Below, piece after piece: positions 6,970 to 17,102 of a stretch of 64,000 bases of DNA (the first letter of the stretch is position 1; each line of letters begins with the position of its first letter). The DNA lies in assembly GCF_013432195.1 (NCBI RefSeq), contig NZ_JACCDB010000008.1:1-64000 (forward strand), in the 5' to 3' direction. The notes under the pieces were generated by a model. That model did not search any database and was not told the DNA's origin. It worked only from the letters and a program-made list of their open reading frames with translations. The DNA comes from Tepidicella baoligensis. GTDB taxonomy: Bacteria; Pseudomonadota; Gammaproteobacteria; Burkholderiales; Burkholderiaceae_C. The position numbers and the translations under genes are program-made.

Positions 6970-7917
6970 TCAGTTCAATGCCATGCTGAGCTTGCGCCGG
7001 TAGCGCGAGACCAGTTCGCGCTGGGGGTCTTCTTGCACGGCGGTGCTGCCCGCGATCTGGATTCCACTGGCCGCCGCCGGGCTTGCGGTTTCTGGCTTCG
7101 GAGCCGCAGGCGTCATCAGCTCCAGCAGGCCAATGTAGGTCTTGCGCGGAACCTCGTCGGCCCAGTGCTTGTCGCGCATGATGATTTCGAGCAGCTCGTC
7201 CAATGCGGCCGGCCAGTCGCCGGTGGCAATGAGAACCCGGCTTTTGGCCAAACGGGTGTCGAAATCGCGCTTGTTCTTGGCAATGGCTTCGTCGAACTGC
7301 TGCAGGCTCCATTGGCCGCGCGGGTCGTTGGCGGTGAACAGCAGCGCGTTGAGCCAGTGAGACAAGCCTTCGAAACGCAATTGCAGCGGAATTTGCGCCA
7401 TGGCGGGAGCCAGGGCCACCTCGGCTTCCTCGAAACGGCCTTCAGCGATGAGGTGTTTCACGTATTCGAAGCGCACGTCGTCGTTGGACGGGTCTTTCGC
7501 CAGCCGGTTGGCCAGTTTGTCGAGCAAGGTGGTGGCGCCATCGGAGGTGTCGTCGGTCAGGGCGGCTTCGTCCGGCACGGCTTGGGCGGCCGCGGGCGGG
7601 AGGTGCTTGTCGAGGAAGGCCCTGACCTGCCCTTCGGGCAATGCACCCATGAAGCCATCCACCGGTTGGCCGCCCACCAGCAGCACGCAAGTGGGAATGC
7701 TGCGGATGCCGAACGCGGCCGCGAGCTGCTGCTCTTCGTCGGAATTGATCTTGACCAGCTTGAAACGCCCGGCGTAGGCCGCCTCTACTTTTTCCAGCAC
7801 CGGGCCCAGGGAGCGGCAGGGACCGCACCACGGTGCCCAGAAATCGACCAGCACGGGTACGGTGTGGGAAGCCTCGATGACTTCGGTTTCAAAGTTGGCG
7901 AGGGTAACGTCGATCAT
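6970..7917 (-). CDS. cnoX: Thioredoxin-domain co-chaperone CnoX (YbbN family)
   Basis: A 315-aa protein with an N-terminal thioredoxin domain (about 1-110) carrying an intact WCGPC active site, followed by a helical TPR-like C-terminal region (about 125-285). This is the CnoX/YbbN layout. Members act as holdases that hand clients to GroEL or DnaK and can form mixed disulfides. E. coli CnoX lacks the CGPC site, so this version may also be redox active. It is convergent with pepP and divergent from purE. Confidence 0.88.
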   Translation of the reverse strand: MIDVTLANFETEVIEASHTVPVLVDFWAPWCGPCRSLGPVLEKVEAAYAGRFKLVKINSDEEQQLAAAFGIRSIPTCVLLVGGQPVDGFMGALPEGQVRAFLDKHLPPAAAQAVPDEAALTDDTSDGATTLLDKLANRLAKDPSNDDVRFEYVKHLIAEGRFEEAEVALAPAMAQIPLQLRFEGLSHWLNALLFTANDPRGQWSLQQFDEAIAKNKRDFDTRLAKSRVLIATGDWPAALDELLEIIMRDKHWADEVPRKTYIGLLELMTPAAPKPETASPAAASGIQIAGSTAVQEDPQRELVSRYRRKLSMALN

Positions 7918-8030
7918 GGTGTCAGGGAATCAATGGGTGAGGGCGACCCCCGACAGAACCGCCGGGGTAGGGACGATTGTCGCTGCAAATGGGGGGCGAA
8001 CCGTAAAATCGCAACTTTCATGGAGCGGTG

Positions 8031-8534
8031 ATGAGCGCAAACATCCAGGTGGGCGTGGTCATGGGGTCCAGCAGCGACTGGGGCACCATGCAGCATGCGG
8101 TGCAAATTTTCCAACAGTTTGGGGTGGCGCACGAGGCGCGCGTGGTCTCGGCGCACCGCATGCCCGACGACATGTTCGCCTATGCCGAGTCCGCCGGCCC
8201 ACGCGGGCTCAAGGCCATCGTGGCCGGGGCCGGTGGCGCGGCCCACCTGCCGGGCATGCTCGCGTCCAAGACCGTGGTGCCGGTGCTGGGCGTGCCGGTG
8301 CAGACCCAGGCGCTGTCGGGCGTGGATTCGCTGCACAGCATCGTGCAAATGCCCAAGGGGGTGCCGGTGGCCACTTTCGCCATTGGTCCGGCAGGCGCGG
8401 CCAACGCGGCGCTGTTCGTGGTGGCCATGCTGGCCAACGAAAACCCCGAGCTGTTGAAGAAGCTGCAGGCCTTCCGCTCCGCGCAAACCGAAGCGGCCCG
8501 CGCCATGGTGGTGCCGCCGAAGGAGGGCGCATGA
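8031..8534 (+). CDS. purE: 5-(carboxyamino)imidazole ribonucleotide mutase
   Basis: A 167-aa class I PurE that converts N5-CAIR to CAIR in purine synthesis. It shows the GSSSDW phosphate-binding motif near the N-terminus, VSAHRMPDDM with the catalytic His, and GAGGAAHLPGMLAS. The ATG at 8031 follows GGAGCGG. The stop overlaps the start of purK (ATGA), indicating translational coupling. Confidence 0.95.
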   Translation: MSANIQVGVVMGSSSDWGTMQHAVQIFQQFGVAHEARVVSAHRMPDDMFAYAESAGPRGLKAIVAGAGGAAHLPGMLASKTVVPVLGVPVQTQALSGVDSLHSIVQMPKGVPVATFAIGPAGAANAALFVVAMLANENPELLKKLQAFRSAQTEAARAMVVPPKEGA

Positions 8535-9745
8535 GCCGCAAGCCGGTGCTGCCCGGGCAGGTGATGGCCAGCGGCCAACTGGCCACGCTGGGCGTGATGG
8601 GCGGCGGCCAGCTGGGCCGCATGTTCGTGCAGGCGGCCCAGGAAATGGGCTACTTCACGGCCGTGCTCGACGCCGACCCGGCCAGCCCCGCCGGCCTGGT
8701 GAGCCACTACCACATCCAGACGCCCTACGAAGACGAGCAAGGCCTGGCGCAGCTGATGCAGCGCTGCGAAGCCATCACCACCGAATTCGAGAACGTGCCC
8801 GCCCCGGCCCTGATGACGCTGGGCGCGCACCGGCCGGTGGCCCCCGCTGCCCAGGCGGTGGCCGTGGCACAGGACCGCATCGCCGAAAAAGCCCACTTCG
8901 TGGCCTGCGCTCAGGCCGGCGGCGTGGGTCCCGCGCCCTATGCCGCCATCGACAGCGAGGCGCTGCTCAAGGCCGTGCCCGCCGATCTGCTGCCCGGCAT
9001 CCTGAAAACCGCACGCCTGGGCTACGACGGCAAGGGCCAAATTCGTGTGCAGGACCGCGCGGCGCTGGCCGCCGCCTGGGAGCAAATGGGCCGTGTGCCT
9101 TGCGTGCTGGAAAAACGGCTGCCGCTCAAGGACGAGCTGTCGGTGATCGTGGCGCGCGGCGCCGACGGCCAGATCGTGCATTTCCCGCCCCAGCGCAACC
9201 TGCACCGTGACGGCATTCTGGCCGTGACCGAGGTGTTCGAAGGCAACCTGCCCGCTGCGCTCGCGCAACAGGCCGTGGCCAGCACCCGCGCCATTGCCGA
9301 GCAGTTGCAGTACGTGGGCGTGCTGTGCGTGGAGTATTTCATTGTGGACGACGGCAGCGCCGAAGGCGCGCTGGTGGTCAACGAAATGGCGCCCCGCCCG
9401 CACAACAGCGGCCATTACACGCTCAACGCCTGCGACGTGTCGCAATTCGAACTGCAGGTGCGTGCCATGGCTGGCCTGCCGCTGGTGCAGCCGCGCCAAC
9501 ACAGCCCGGCCATCATGCTCAACCTGCTGGGGGACCTGTGGTTCGATGCAGAGGGAAAAGCACGCACCCCCGACTGGGCTGCGGTGCTGGCGCTGCCCGG
9601 CACCCACCTGCACCTGTACGGCAAGCTCGACGCGCGCGCCGGGCGCAAGATGGGCCACCTCAACATCACCGCCGCCACCGTGGAGCAGGTCCGTGCCACG
9701 GCACGGCAGGCGGCTGCCCTGCTGGGCATCGCTCCGTGGGCATGA
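8531..9745 (+). CDS. purK: 5-(carboxyamino)imidazole ribonucleotide synthase
   Basis: A 404-aa ATP-grasp enzyme that makes N5-CAIR from AIR, bicarbonate and ATP, feeding PurE. Visible motifs are GGGQLGRMFVQAAQEMGY at the N-terminus, KTARLGYDGKGQ in the ATP-grasp core, and NEMAPRPHNSGHYT. It starts within the purE stop and its own TGA overlaps the tsaC start, so the three genes form one coupled operon. Confidence 0.95.
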   Translation: MSRKPVLPGQVMASGQLATLGVMGGGQLGRMFVQAAQEMGYFTAVLDADPASPAGLVSHYHIQTPYEDEQGLAQLMQRCEAITTEFENVPAPALMTLGAHRPVAPAAQAVAVAQDRIAEKAHFVACAQAGGVGPAPYAAIDSEALLKAVPADLLPGILKTARLGYDGKGQIRVQDRAALAAAWEQMGRVPCVLEKRLPLKDELSVIVARGADGQIVHFPPQRNLHRDGILAVTEVFEGNLPAALAQQAVASTRAIAEQLQYVGVLCVEYFIVDDGSAEGALVVNEMAPRPHNSGHYTLNACDVSQFELQVRAMAGLPLVQPRQHSPAIMLNLLGDLWFDAEGKARTPDWAAVLALPGTHLHLYGKLDARAGRKMGHLNITAATVEQVRATARQAAALLGIAPWA

Positions 9746-10761
9746 CCCTGATACCGCACCCGGCCGACCCACAGGCCCTGGCCCAAGCCGTGGCCACCTT
9801 GCGGCGCGGCGCCCTGGTGGCCATGCCCACCGAAACCGTCTATGGCCTGGCGGCCGACGCCGACGCGCCCGAGGCCGTGGCACGCATTTTTGCGGCCAAG
9901 GGCCGCCCCAGCGACCACCCTCTCATTGTGCATGTGGCGCCATCGGCCCAAGCCGGCACCGCCCCGCTGGCCGTGATGCATTACGCGCGCCACATACCGG
10001 CCTTTGCCCAACGGCTGATGCAGGCCTTCTGGCCAGGGCCGCTCACGGTCATCCTGCCCAGGCAGCCGGGCATCGGTCAGGCCTCTGCGGGGGGGCAGGA
10101 TTCGATCGGCCTGCGCTGCCCGGCCCACCCGGTGGCGCAGGCGCTGCTTACCGCCTGCGCCGAGGCCGGCATCCACGGCCTGGCCGCCCCGAGCGCCAAC
10201 CGCTTTGGCCGCGTCAGCCCCACCACGGCGGCCCATGTGGTGGACGAATTCCAAGGGCTACTGAGCCCGCAAGACCTGTTCATCCTCGACGGCGGTGCCT
10301 GCGCGGTGGGCATCGAGTCCACCATCGTGGACTGCACGCGCGAGCGCCCGGTGCTGCTGCGCCCGGGCATGCTGCCGCTGAGCGAGCTGGAACGGGTGGC
10401 GGGCCAACCGCTGGGCGCGCGCGATGCCAACGCCCCCCGTGCCTCCGGTACCCTGGCCTCGCACTACGCGCCGCGGGCCCGGGTGCGCCTGATGACGGCT
10501 GCCGAGATCCAGGCTGCGTTGGACGTGCTGGGTGCCGACGCCCGGCACATCGCGGTGTACAGCCGCACCCCCATGGGCAGCCGCAGCCACCACGTGCGGC
10601 TGGAGCGCATGCCCGAGCAACCCGGCGCCTGTGCGCACGAGCTGTTCGCCGTGCTGCGCGCGCTGGACACCCCCGCCACGCGGCTGATCTGGGTCGAAAC
10701 CCCGCCCGACGACCCCGCCTGGGACGGCGTGCGCGACCGGCTGCAACGGGCAGCGGCCTGA
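9742..10761 (+). CDS. L-threonylcarbamoyladenylate synthase (Sua5/YrdC long form)
   Basis: A 339-aa protein with a YrdC domain (about 10-200; PTETVYGLAADADAPEAVARIFAAKGRPSDHPLIVH) and a C-terminal Sua5 domain (about 240-335), the long Sua5 form rather than the short TsaC. It makes threonylcarbamoyl-AMP from Thr, bicarbonate and ATP for the t6A37 tRNA modification. It overlaps the purK stop by four bases. The SxSANxSG-type segment is seen as LAAPSANRFGRVSPTTA. Confidence 0.93.
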   Translation: MTLIPHPADPQALAQAVATLRRGALVAMPTETVYGLAADADAPEAVARIFAAKGRPSDHPLIVHVAPSAQAGTAPLAVMHYARHIPAFAQRLMQAFWPGPLTVILPRQPGIGQASAGGQDSIGLRCPAHPVAQALLTACAEAGIHGLAAPSANRFGRVSPTTAAHVVDEFQGLLSPQDLFILDGGACAVGIESTIVDCTRERPVLLRPGMLPLSELERVAGQPLGARDANAPRASGTLASHYAPRARVRLMTAAEIQAALDVLGADARHIAVYSRTPMGSRSHHVRLERMPEQPGACAHELFAVLRALDTPATRLIWVETPPDDPAWDGVRDRLQRAAA

Positions 10762-10816
10762 ACCCGTACACCGCAGTTGATCGGTCGGGTGATCGATCTG
10801 TGTTACACCTCCACGC

Positions 10817-11728
10817 ATGAATACCGACTGGATCCAACCCTTCAACGATGCCCTGCAGCAATGGGGCGGCAGCTTCGGCCAGCTGGCCATGACCAGCCTG
10901 CGCATCGGCGTCATCATCTTGGCTGCCTGGCTCATCAAACGCGTGCTGCACAAGGCGGTGGGTGGTTTGCGTCACCACCTGACCAAGGGCTTTGACGACC
11001 GTGAGGCCATCAAACGCGCCGAAACCCTGGGCCGTGTCATCCGCTACCTGGTCAGCGTGGTGGTCACGCTCGTCGGCACCATGCTGGTGCTGTCCGAAGT
11101 GGGCATCTCGCTCGCCCCCATCCTCGGGGCCGCCGGTGTGGTGGGCCTGGCCGTGGGTTTCGGCGCCCAGAGCCTGGTGCGCGACTATTTTTCAGGCTTC
11201 TTCCTGCTGCTGGAAAACCAGGTCCGGCAGGGCGACGTGGTGACCCTGGCCGGGCAGACCGGCACGGTGGAGGAAGTGACGCTGCGCTACGTGCAGCTGC
11301 GTGACTACGCCGGCAATGTGTACTTCATCCCCAACGGCCAGATCAGCACGGTGGTGAACATGTCGCGCGGCTTTGGCAACGCGGTGATCGAGGTGGGCGT
11401 GGCCTACCGCGAGGACGTGGACGAGGTCATGGCCGTGATGCAGCGCGTGGCTGCCGAACTGCGCGAAGACCCGGAGTTCGGCCCGCGCATCCTGCAAGAC
11501 CTGGAAATGGCCGGCGTGAACGACTGGGCCCAGTCTGCCGTGATGATCCGTGCCCGCATCCGCTGCCAGGCGCAGGAGCAGTTCGGCGTGCGACGCGAGT
11601 TCCTGCGCCGCCTCAAGAAAGCGTTCGACGCCGAGGGCATCGAAATCCCCTTCCCGCACCTGACCGTTTATGCAGGTGAGCCCAAGAAGGGCAAGGCTCC
11701 AGCATTCCGGATCGAACAACAGGCCTGA
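10817..11728 (+). CDS. MscS-family mechanosensitive ion channel
   Basis: A 303-aa inner-membrane protein with about three hydrophobic segments in residues 20-125. The pore helix and beta-domain entry GAAGVVGLAVGFGAQSLVRDYFSGFFLLLENQVRQGD is a close MscS signature. A cytoplasmic alpha-beta domain follows (about 180-285). It acts as a tension-gated release valve under hypo-osmotic shock. It is monocistronic as far as visible, after tsaC and convergent with the large GGDEF/EAL gene. Confidence 0.9.
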   Translation: MNTDWIQPFNDALQQWGGSFGQLAMTSLRIGVIILAAWLIKRVLHKAVGGLRHHLTKGFDDREAIKRAETLGRVIRYLVSVVVTLVGTMLVLSEVGISLAPILGAAGVVGLAVGFGAQSLVRDYFSGFFLLLENQVRQGDVVTLAGQTGTVEEVTLRYVQLRDYAGNVYFIPNGQISTVVNMSRGFGNAVIEVGVAYREDVDEVMAVMQRVAAELREDPEFGPRILQDLEMAGVNDWAQSAVMIRARIRCQAQEQFGVRREFLRRLKKAFDAEGIEIPFPHLTVYAGEPKKGKAPAFRIEQQA

Positions 11729-11826
11729 ATCCGCTCCGCTCGAGGCTGGGCTGGGGTTGCGGCCGCGAGTTCATGCAACACCCGGCAGGTGCCAGCGTGT
11801 ACGCCGGCTGCGAAACTGCCAAGTCG

Positions 11827-14800
11827 TCAGACCGCAGCCGTATTGTTCCTCACGAACTCTTCGAATGCCTGTGCTTCCAAAGGCCGGCTGAACCAATAGC
11901 CCTGCACATCATCACAACCGCAGCGCATCAGCTGCTCCGCCTGTTCGGGGGTTTCGACCCCTTCGGCGATGGTGCGTATGCCCAGGGTATGCGCCAGCTG
12001 CACGATCGCGCGCACGATGGCCTGGTCGCTGCGATTGTCGGCCAGATCCCTCACGAAGGACTGGTCGATCTTGAGCTTGTCGATGGCATAACGCTTGAGG
12101 TAACTCATGGACGAATACCCGGTCCCAAAATCGTCCAGCGCCACCTTGAAACCCGCCTGGTGCAGGCGTTGCATCGTGACGGCAGCCTGCTCCGGTGCTT
12201 TCAGGGCCACGGCCTCGGTCAATTCGAGTTCCATGCGCTGAGGTGCCATACCGGCCTGCCTCACCAGCTCCAGCAACTCCTCCACCAGATGCGGCCTGAC
12301 GAACTGCACCGCCGACACGTTCACCGACACCGTCAACGGCGGCAGACCGGCTTCGTCCCAGAGCCGCAACTGGCGGGCCACCTGTCCCACGGTCCAGGCA
12401 CCGATCGGCACGATCAGGCCGGTCTGCTCGGCAATGGGTATGAACTCGCCGGGAGACACGACGCCCCACTTCGGGTGTTTCCACCGCAACAGGGCCTCGG
12501 CACCGAGCAGTTCGCCCGTGTGCAGGCAGCGCTGGGGTTGGTACACCAGAAACAGCTCGCCTCGCTCGACAGCGGTCTTGAGCCCGGCCGCGAGTTCCAG
12601 TGACCGCTGGGTGGTGGCCTGCATGTCGGGCGAATAGAAGCGCAGCCCGTTTCGACCTTCCTCCTTGACCCGGTACATGGCCACCTCGGCGGCAGAGGCC
12701 AGTGCACCAGCGGTCTGGGCATCGTCGGGAAACACCGCAATCCCCGCAGAGGCCCCCACCGACACGAAGTTGTCCTGGATCGTGAGCGGTTCCTGTAACG
12801 CCGTCAGCGCGTCCTTGACCATGATGGCGGCGGTGGCCTGATCCACCCGAGGCAGAATGGCCACGAAGGCGTCACCCGAATGACGGGCCACTTCAAATGG
12901 AGGTCCAAATCCCTCTCGCAGACGGTTGGCCATCTCCACCAGCAGTTCGTCTCCCGCCACGTGGCCCAGGGTGTCGTTCACCGACTTGAAGTTGTCGAGG
13001 TCAATCCAGACCAGGGTCAGTCGCTCCTGCTGTATTCGGGCCTGATGGATGGCTTGTGCCAGATGTTCATCGAAGGACTTCTTGTTCAGCAAGCCCGTGA
13101 GCGCATCGAAATCAGAGAGGGCCCGCAAGCGGGCTTCGGCCTCACGCCGCTGGGTGATGTCTTCCTTGTGGGCTACGTAGTGGGTCAACTGACCCGCTGC
13201 ATCGGTGACAGGGTAGAGCGAGGCATGCTCGATATAGATATGTCCTGCCTTGTGGCGGTTGATGAACTCGCCCTGCCAAGGCAGGCCCCGCGTCAGCCGA
13301 TCCCACATGTTCCGGTAAGTGGATTTCGGCGTCTGGCCTGACTGCAGAAAACGGGGATTCTTTCCCAGCACCTCGGCTTCGGAATAACCACTGACCGTGG
13401 TGAAAGCCCGGTTGACGTAAATGATGTCGGCCTTGGCATCGGTGATGATCACAGGGTACGGGCTCTGATCCAGGGCCTCTGACAACCGGTGTATGGTGGC
13501 CTCCTGGCGCCGATCCTTGACCTGTTTCCAGGTGGCCTCGGCCAAGGTCTGCAAGGCCTCGATATCGTGTTGGTCGTAAGGCCGAGACTTGTTGGCCACG
13601 CCCATCAGCAGCCGCACCGATGACCCGTCCAGCACGGGCAGACAAACCAGACGAAGCGGTTCCGCATGACCCGGCTCAGACCCTGTCACTTGGCGAATGC
13701 CGGCAGCGTCATTGAACACCAGGGCATGGCGTTCGCTGACCACCCGTTTCCACAGCCCCCATTGTTCCCAGGCTGCTCTCGCGTCGATGGACAGGTTGAC
13801 CCATGCCCCGGGCGACCACACCCATCCCCCGACCGTTTTCTGGTCCTCATGGATGAACCGGATGAAGGCCATCGGGCTGTCGGTAAGCCGTTCTGCGTGC
13901 TGGACCGCGCGTTGCAGGAGTTCTTCTTCCTGACGGAAGGGCTGGTTCTGCTGCAAATCCAGCAAGGCCGCATTGAGGCGGGCTTCAAACGACATGCGCT
14001 GCTCGTGTTCGACCGTGCTGGTGATGTCGCGCGAAAGCACGAGATATGTCGCCTCACCGCCTTCCGGAGCGGGTTTGCGCGCCGCCGACAGTTCGAAATG
14101 TCGAACCCCCTGCGGCAGTTCGATGGTGATGCGTTGACCCCGGGTGCTGCCTTGGCGTTCCGCCTGTTCTATGACCTGAAAGTAGGTCTGGGCAGCCGCT
14201 GGGGGCAGCATTTCCGATACCGTATGGCCAATCAGTCGGTCGGCCGGCGCGGACAGTTTGTCGGTTTCCTTGGCATAGGCAGACAGATAGACCCCTTGCC
14301 GGCTCACCTCGAACAGCAGATCGGGCAAGGTCTCCAGGGTGGCGCGCTGGCGGACCTCGGCCTGACGCAAATCCTGATACGGACGCTGAACCGTTTCCAC
14401 GAACAGCGCCCGGTACAGAAACCCGTAGGCAATCACTTTATAAACGTGCCCGAGCACGTTGTAGATGTCGGTCACGTTGGCATAGAGCGTGAAGTAAAAC
14501 TCGCTCATCGCCATCGTGAAGGAAGCCAGAGCCAGTCGCGACACCCCGAGTGAGCGGGGTTGACGTGTCTGCCACAAGAAACCCAGGCCGGCCACGGTGT
14601 AGAGGCCGATCAGCAGGTATTCGAAGCGCACCTTGAAACGCGTGAGCCCCTCACCGTCCACAAAGGTTCGCGGCACCAGATCCGGATGGAAGAGAAACAC
14701 ATAATGCGCCACTGCGACGAGCACCAGCACCCAGACCAGCGCAGCGTGGCGTGAACGCTGGTTCAGCCAGTCGGCCCAGCGCGGTGGCCACAGCGCGATG

Positions 14801-15186
14801 CAGAGCAGCGCCAGTGCTGCCAGCAAGCGGGCTGCGAGCCAGAAATTGATGGCCTTTTCAACACCACTGGGGGTGATGAAGTCGGGCATGCCCTTATACG
14901 AAAGCGCATGCGAAAGATCCAGGATGGCCACACCGAGAAAAGCCACCCCGATGAGCATGACCTTCCCATCGCGCCGATACTGCTGGGTGGCCCAGGAGAT
15001 TCCAAACACCAGGATGGCCACGGCGATCGCCACCACTTCCATGGCCGTGTGCAAAGGCAGATAACCGGCCAATCCACGCGCCTCATCCGGTGCCGGCAAC
15101 AAGCGAAACAAACCCAGACCGGCAAGCAGGCCCGCCAGCCAGTAACTGGCCTGGCGCCATTCAGTCTGATGGCTGGGATGGATCAT
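11827..15186 (-). CDS. MASE3-PAS-GAF-PAS-GGDEF-EAL signalling protein
   Basis: A 1119-aa membrane sensor. Residues about 10-265 hold seven hydrophobic helices of the MASE3 type. A PAS region (about 275-395), a GAF domain (about 410-570; FIRFIHEDQKTVGGWVWSPGAWVN) and a second PAS with PAC (about 575-700) follow. The GGDEF domain (about 705-870) has RHSGDAF in place of GGDEF, so cyclase activity is doubtful. The EAL domain (about 885-1110) keeps EALLRWKHP, the ELTEA Glu, DDFGTGYSS and EGVETPEQ, so c-di-GMP hydrolysis is likely. It probably lowers c-di-GMP in response to a membrane or cytoplasmic ligand. The input signal is unknown. Confidence 0.9.
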   Translation of the reverse strand: MIHPSHQTEWRQASYWLAGLLAGLGLFRLLPAPDEARGLAGYLPLHTAMEVVAIAVAILVFGISWATQQYRRDGKVMLIGVAFLGVAILDLSHALSYKGMPDFITPSGVEKAINFWLAARLLAALALLCIALWPPRWADWLNQRSRHAALVWVLVLVAVAHYVFLFHPDLVPRTFVDGEGLTRFKVRFEYLLIGLYTVAGLGFLWQTRQPRSLGVSRLALASFTMAMSEFYFTLYANVTDIYNVLGHVYKVIAYGFLYRALFVETVQRPYQDLRQAEVRQRATLETLPDLLFEVSRQGVYLSAYAKETDKLSAPADRLIGHTVSEMLPPAAAQTYFQVIEQAERQGSTRGQRITIELPQGVRHFELSAARKPAPEGGEATYLVLSRDITSTVEHEQRMSFEARLNAALLDLQQNQPFRQEEELLQRAVQHAERLTDSPMAFIRFIHEDQKTVGGWVWSPGAWVNLSIDARAAWEQWGLWKRVVSERHALVFNDAAGIRQVTGSEPGHAEPLRLVCLPVLDGSSVRLLMGVANKSRPYDQHDIEALQTLAEATWKQVKDRRQEATIHRLSEALDQSPYPVIITDAKADIIYVNRAFTTVSGYSEAEVLGKNPRFLQSGQTPKSTYRNMWDRLTRGLPWQGEFINRHKAGHIYIEHASLYPVTDAAGQLTHYVAHKEDITQRREAEARLRALSDFDALTGLLNKKSFDEHLAQAIHQARIQQERLTLVWIDLDNFKSVNDTLGHVAGDELLVEMANRLREGFGPPFEVARHSGDAFVAILPRVDQATAAIMVKDALTALQEPLTIQDNFVSVGASAGIAVFPDDAQTAGALASAAEVAMYRVKEEGRNGLRFYSPDMQATTQRSLELAAGLKTAVERGELFLVYQPQRCLHTGELLGAEALLRWKHPKWGVVSPGEFIPIAEQTGLIVPIGAWTVGQVARQLRLWDEAGLPPLTVSVNVSAVQFVRPHLVEELLELVRQAGMAPQRMELELTEAVALKAPEQAAVTMQRLHQAGFKVALDDFGTGYSSMSYLKRYAIDKLKIDQSFVRDLADNRSDQAIVRAIVQLAHTLGIRTIAEGVETPEQAEQLMRCGCDDVQGYWFSRPLEAQAFEEFVRNNTAAV

Positions 15187-15246
15187 CCCTGTCAGTATGA
15201 CTTAAACCCAGGTGATTTCGATTGGGATGGGACCAAAAGATGCCCG

Positions 15247-15507
15247 TCAACGGGTTTCCGGCAGTTCGATCTTGACTTCCAGCACTTCCAGGTTGTCCTG
15301 GCGTTCCAGATGGACCTTGATGTCGTCGGGGTTGATGCGCACGTACTTGCCGATCACGGCCACCAGCTCGCGTTGCAGATCGGGCAGGTAATCGGGTTCG
15401 GCGGCGTTGCGGCCCGAACGCTCATGCGCCAGGATGATTTGCAGGCGCTCTTTGGCCACGCTGGCCGTTTTCTTTTTTTCGCCCAGCAGGAAGGAGAGAA
15501 ACGACAT
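15247..15507 (-). CDS. minE: Cell division topological specificity factor MinE
   Basis: An 86-aa MinE. The N-terminal membrane-targeting and MinD-contact part reads [23 protein letters not shown] and the dimer domain ends with VEIELPE-like KIELPETR. It stimulates the MinD ATPase and drives Min oscillation. I chose ATG 15507, five bases after the minD stop. The same frame is open far upstream inside minD, but that is not coding. Confidence 0.93.
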   Translation of the reverse strand: MSFLSFLLGEKKKTASVAKERLQIILAHERSGRNAAEPDYLPDLQRELVAVIGKYVRINPDDIKVHLERQDNLEVLEVKIELPETR

Positions 15508-15512
15508 GCCGC

Positions 15513-16325
15513 TCACCTCCCGAAGAGCCGCTTGAGCAGGCCGGGTTTCTGGGCATCGATGAAGCGCAGCGGGCGCTCGTTGCCGAGGAAGCGTTCGATC
15601 ACGTCCTTGTAGGCTTCCGACACATCGGTGCCTTGCAGGTGCACCGCCGGCACACCCTGGTTGGAGGCCTGCAGCACGCTTTCGCTCTCGGGGATGACTC
15701 CGATGAGCTTGATGCGCAGGATGTCCTGGATGTCTTCCAGCGACAGCATCTGCCCGTCCTGCACCCGGTTCGGGTTGTAACGGGTGATGAGCAGGTGTTC
15801 CTTGATGGGTTCCTTGCCTTCGATGGCCCGCTTCGTCTTGCTGCCCAACATGCCCAAGATGCGGTCGGAATCGCGCACGCTGGAGACTTCGGGGTTGGTC
15901 ACCACCAGCGCCTCGTCGGCAAAGTGCATGGCCATCAGGGCGCCGGTTTCGATGCCAGCGGGTGAATCGCAAACGATGTAGTCGAAGCCCATGCCGGCCA
16001 GGTCGTTGAGCACCCGCTCCACGCCTTCCTGGGTCAGGGCGTCCTTGTCGCGCGTCTGGCTGGCGGCCAGCACGTAGAGGTTGTCGCACTGCTTGTCGCG
16101 GATCAGCGCTTGGTTCAGGTTGGCTTCGTTGTGAATGACGTTGATGAAGTCGTACACCACGCGGCGCTCGCAGCCCATGATCAGGTCGAGGTTGCGCAGA
16201 CCCACGTCGAAGTCGATGACCACGGTCTTGAAACCCTTGAGCGCCAGGCCGGCGGCAAAGCTGGCGCTGGTGGTGGTCTTGCCCACCCCGCCCTTGCCGG
16301 ATGTGACTACAACGATTTTGGTCAT
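15513..16325 (-). CDS. minD: Septum site-determining protein MinD
   Basis: A 270-aa ParA/MinD ATPase. The deviant Walker A motif [19 protein letters not shown] is at residues 10-28, [16 protein letters not shown] forms the switch region, and the C-terminal amphipathic membrane helix is [11 protein letters not shown]. It recruits MinC to the membrane and, with MinE, places the division site at midcell. It lies between minC and minE on the same strand. Confidence 0.97.
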   Translation of the reverse strand: MTKIVVVTSGKGGVGKTTTSASFAAGLALKGFKTVVIDFDVGLRNLDLIMGCERRVVYDFINVIHNEANLNQALIRDKQCDNLYVLAASQTRDKDALTQEGVERVLNDLAGMGFDYIVCDSPAGIETGALMAMHFADEALVVTNPEVSSVRDSDRILGMLGSKTKRAIEGKEPIKEHLLITRYNPNRVQDGQMLSLEDIQDILRIKLIGVIPESESVLQASNQGVPAVHLQGTDVSEAYKDVIERFLGNERPLRFIDAQKPGLLKRLFGR

Positions 16326-16361
16326 GGATGGCTTTCTTCTTTCCTGGAAAAAGGCCCGTCA

Positions 16362-17102
16362 TCAGGCCAGGGGTTCGATGAGCAAGCGATCACCCTGTTC
16401 GTTGCTGTCGAGCCGGATCTGTGCCGCCTTGCCACGCACGTTGTCGGGCAGAGGCACTTCGCTGGTGCGGTACACCCCGGCAATGGACACCAGTTCGGCC
16501 TCCAGTTCACGCGCGAAGATGCGGGCCGTGGCGTCCCCGCGTGCCCCGGCGATGGCCTTGCCCCGCAGCGGTGCATACACGTGGATGTGGCCGTCGGCCA
16601 CCACCTCGGCTCCCGGGTTCACCATGGCGGTGACGATGAGATCCCGTCCCCGCGCATAGACCTGCTGCCCGGAACGCAAGGGCCGATCCACGACCAATGC
16701 CCCTGGGGGCGAAACGGATGCCGAAGGCGTCGCGGCAACAACTGGCTCGGGCTGGCGTTCGGTCGCCAAGGCATCGTCAGCACAGGCCAACCCTGCCTGA
16801 CTGGCCGCCTCGCGCAATGCAGAGGAGCCGCCTTTGTAAGCCATGGGGCACAGACGGTGGTCGCGCAGCAGTTGCAGAAGCGCTGCAACCTCGAGGTCCG
16901 TGTCCTCGGGCAAGGCGGTGAAATCGATCAGAAGGGGATCGTGATCGAAGAAATCACTCTGGGCGCCAAACCGCTGCGCCCAGTCGTGTTGCAGCCGGCG
17001 CAGATCGGCGGTGCGCAATGCCAGGGCAACCACAGGCCATTGGGCGCTCTTGATGTCGAAACTGGCAATGGTGGGGGCTGCGGATGCAGACGGCATGAGC
17101 AA
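16362..17102 (-). CDS. minC: Septum site-determining protein MinC
   Basis: A 246-aa FtsZ polymerisation inhibitor. The N-terminal MinC_N domain covers about 1-105. After a linker, the C-terminal beta-helix contains [20 protein letters not shown] and [17 protein letters not shown], the part that binds MinD. It is the first gene of minC-minD-minE; its start at 17102 gives [11 protein letters not shown], and a start one or two codons later is possible. Confidence 0.95.
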   Translation of the reverse strand: MLMPSASAAPTIASFDIKSAQWPVVALALRTADLRRLQHDWAQRFGAQSDFFDHDPLLIDFTALPEDTDLEVAALLQLLRDHRLCPMAYKGGSSALREAASQAGLACADDALATERQPEPVVAATPSASVSPPGALVVDRPLRSGQQVYARGRDLIVTAMVNPGAEVVADGHIHVYAPLRGKAIAGARGDATARIFARELEAELVSIAGVYRTSEVPLPDNVRGKAAQIRLDSNEQGDRLLIEPLA

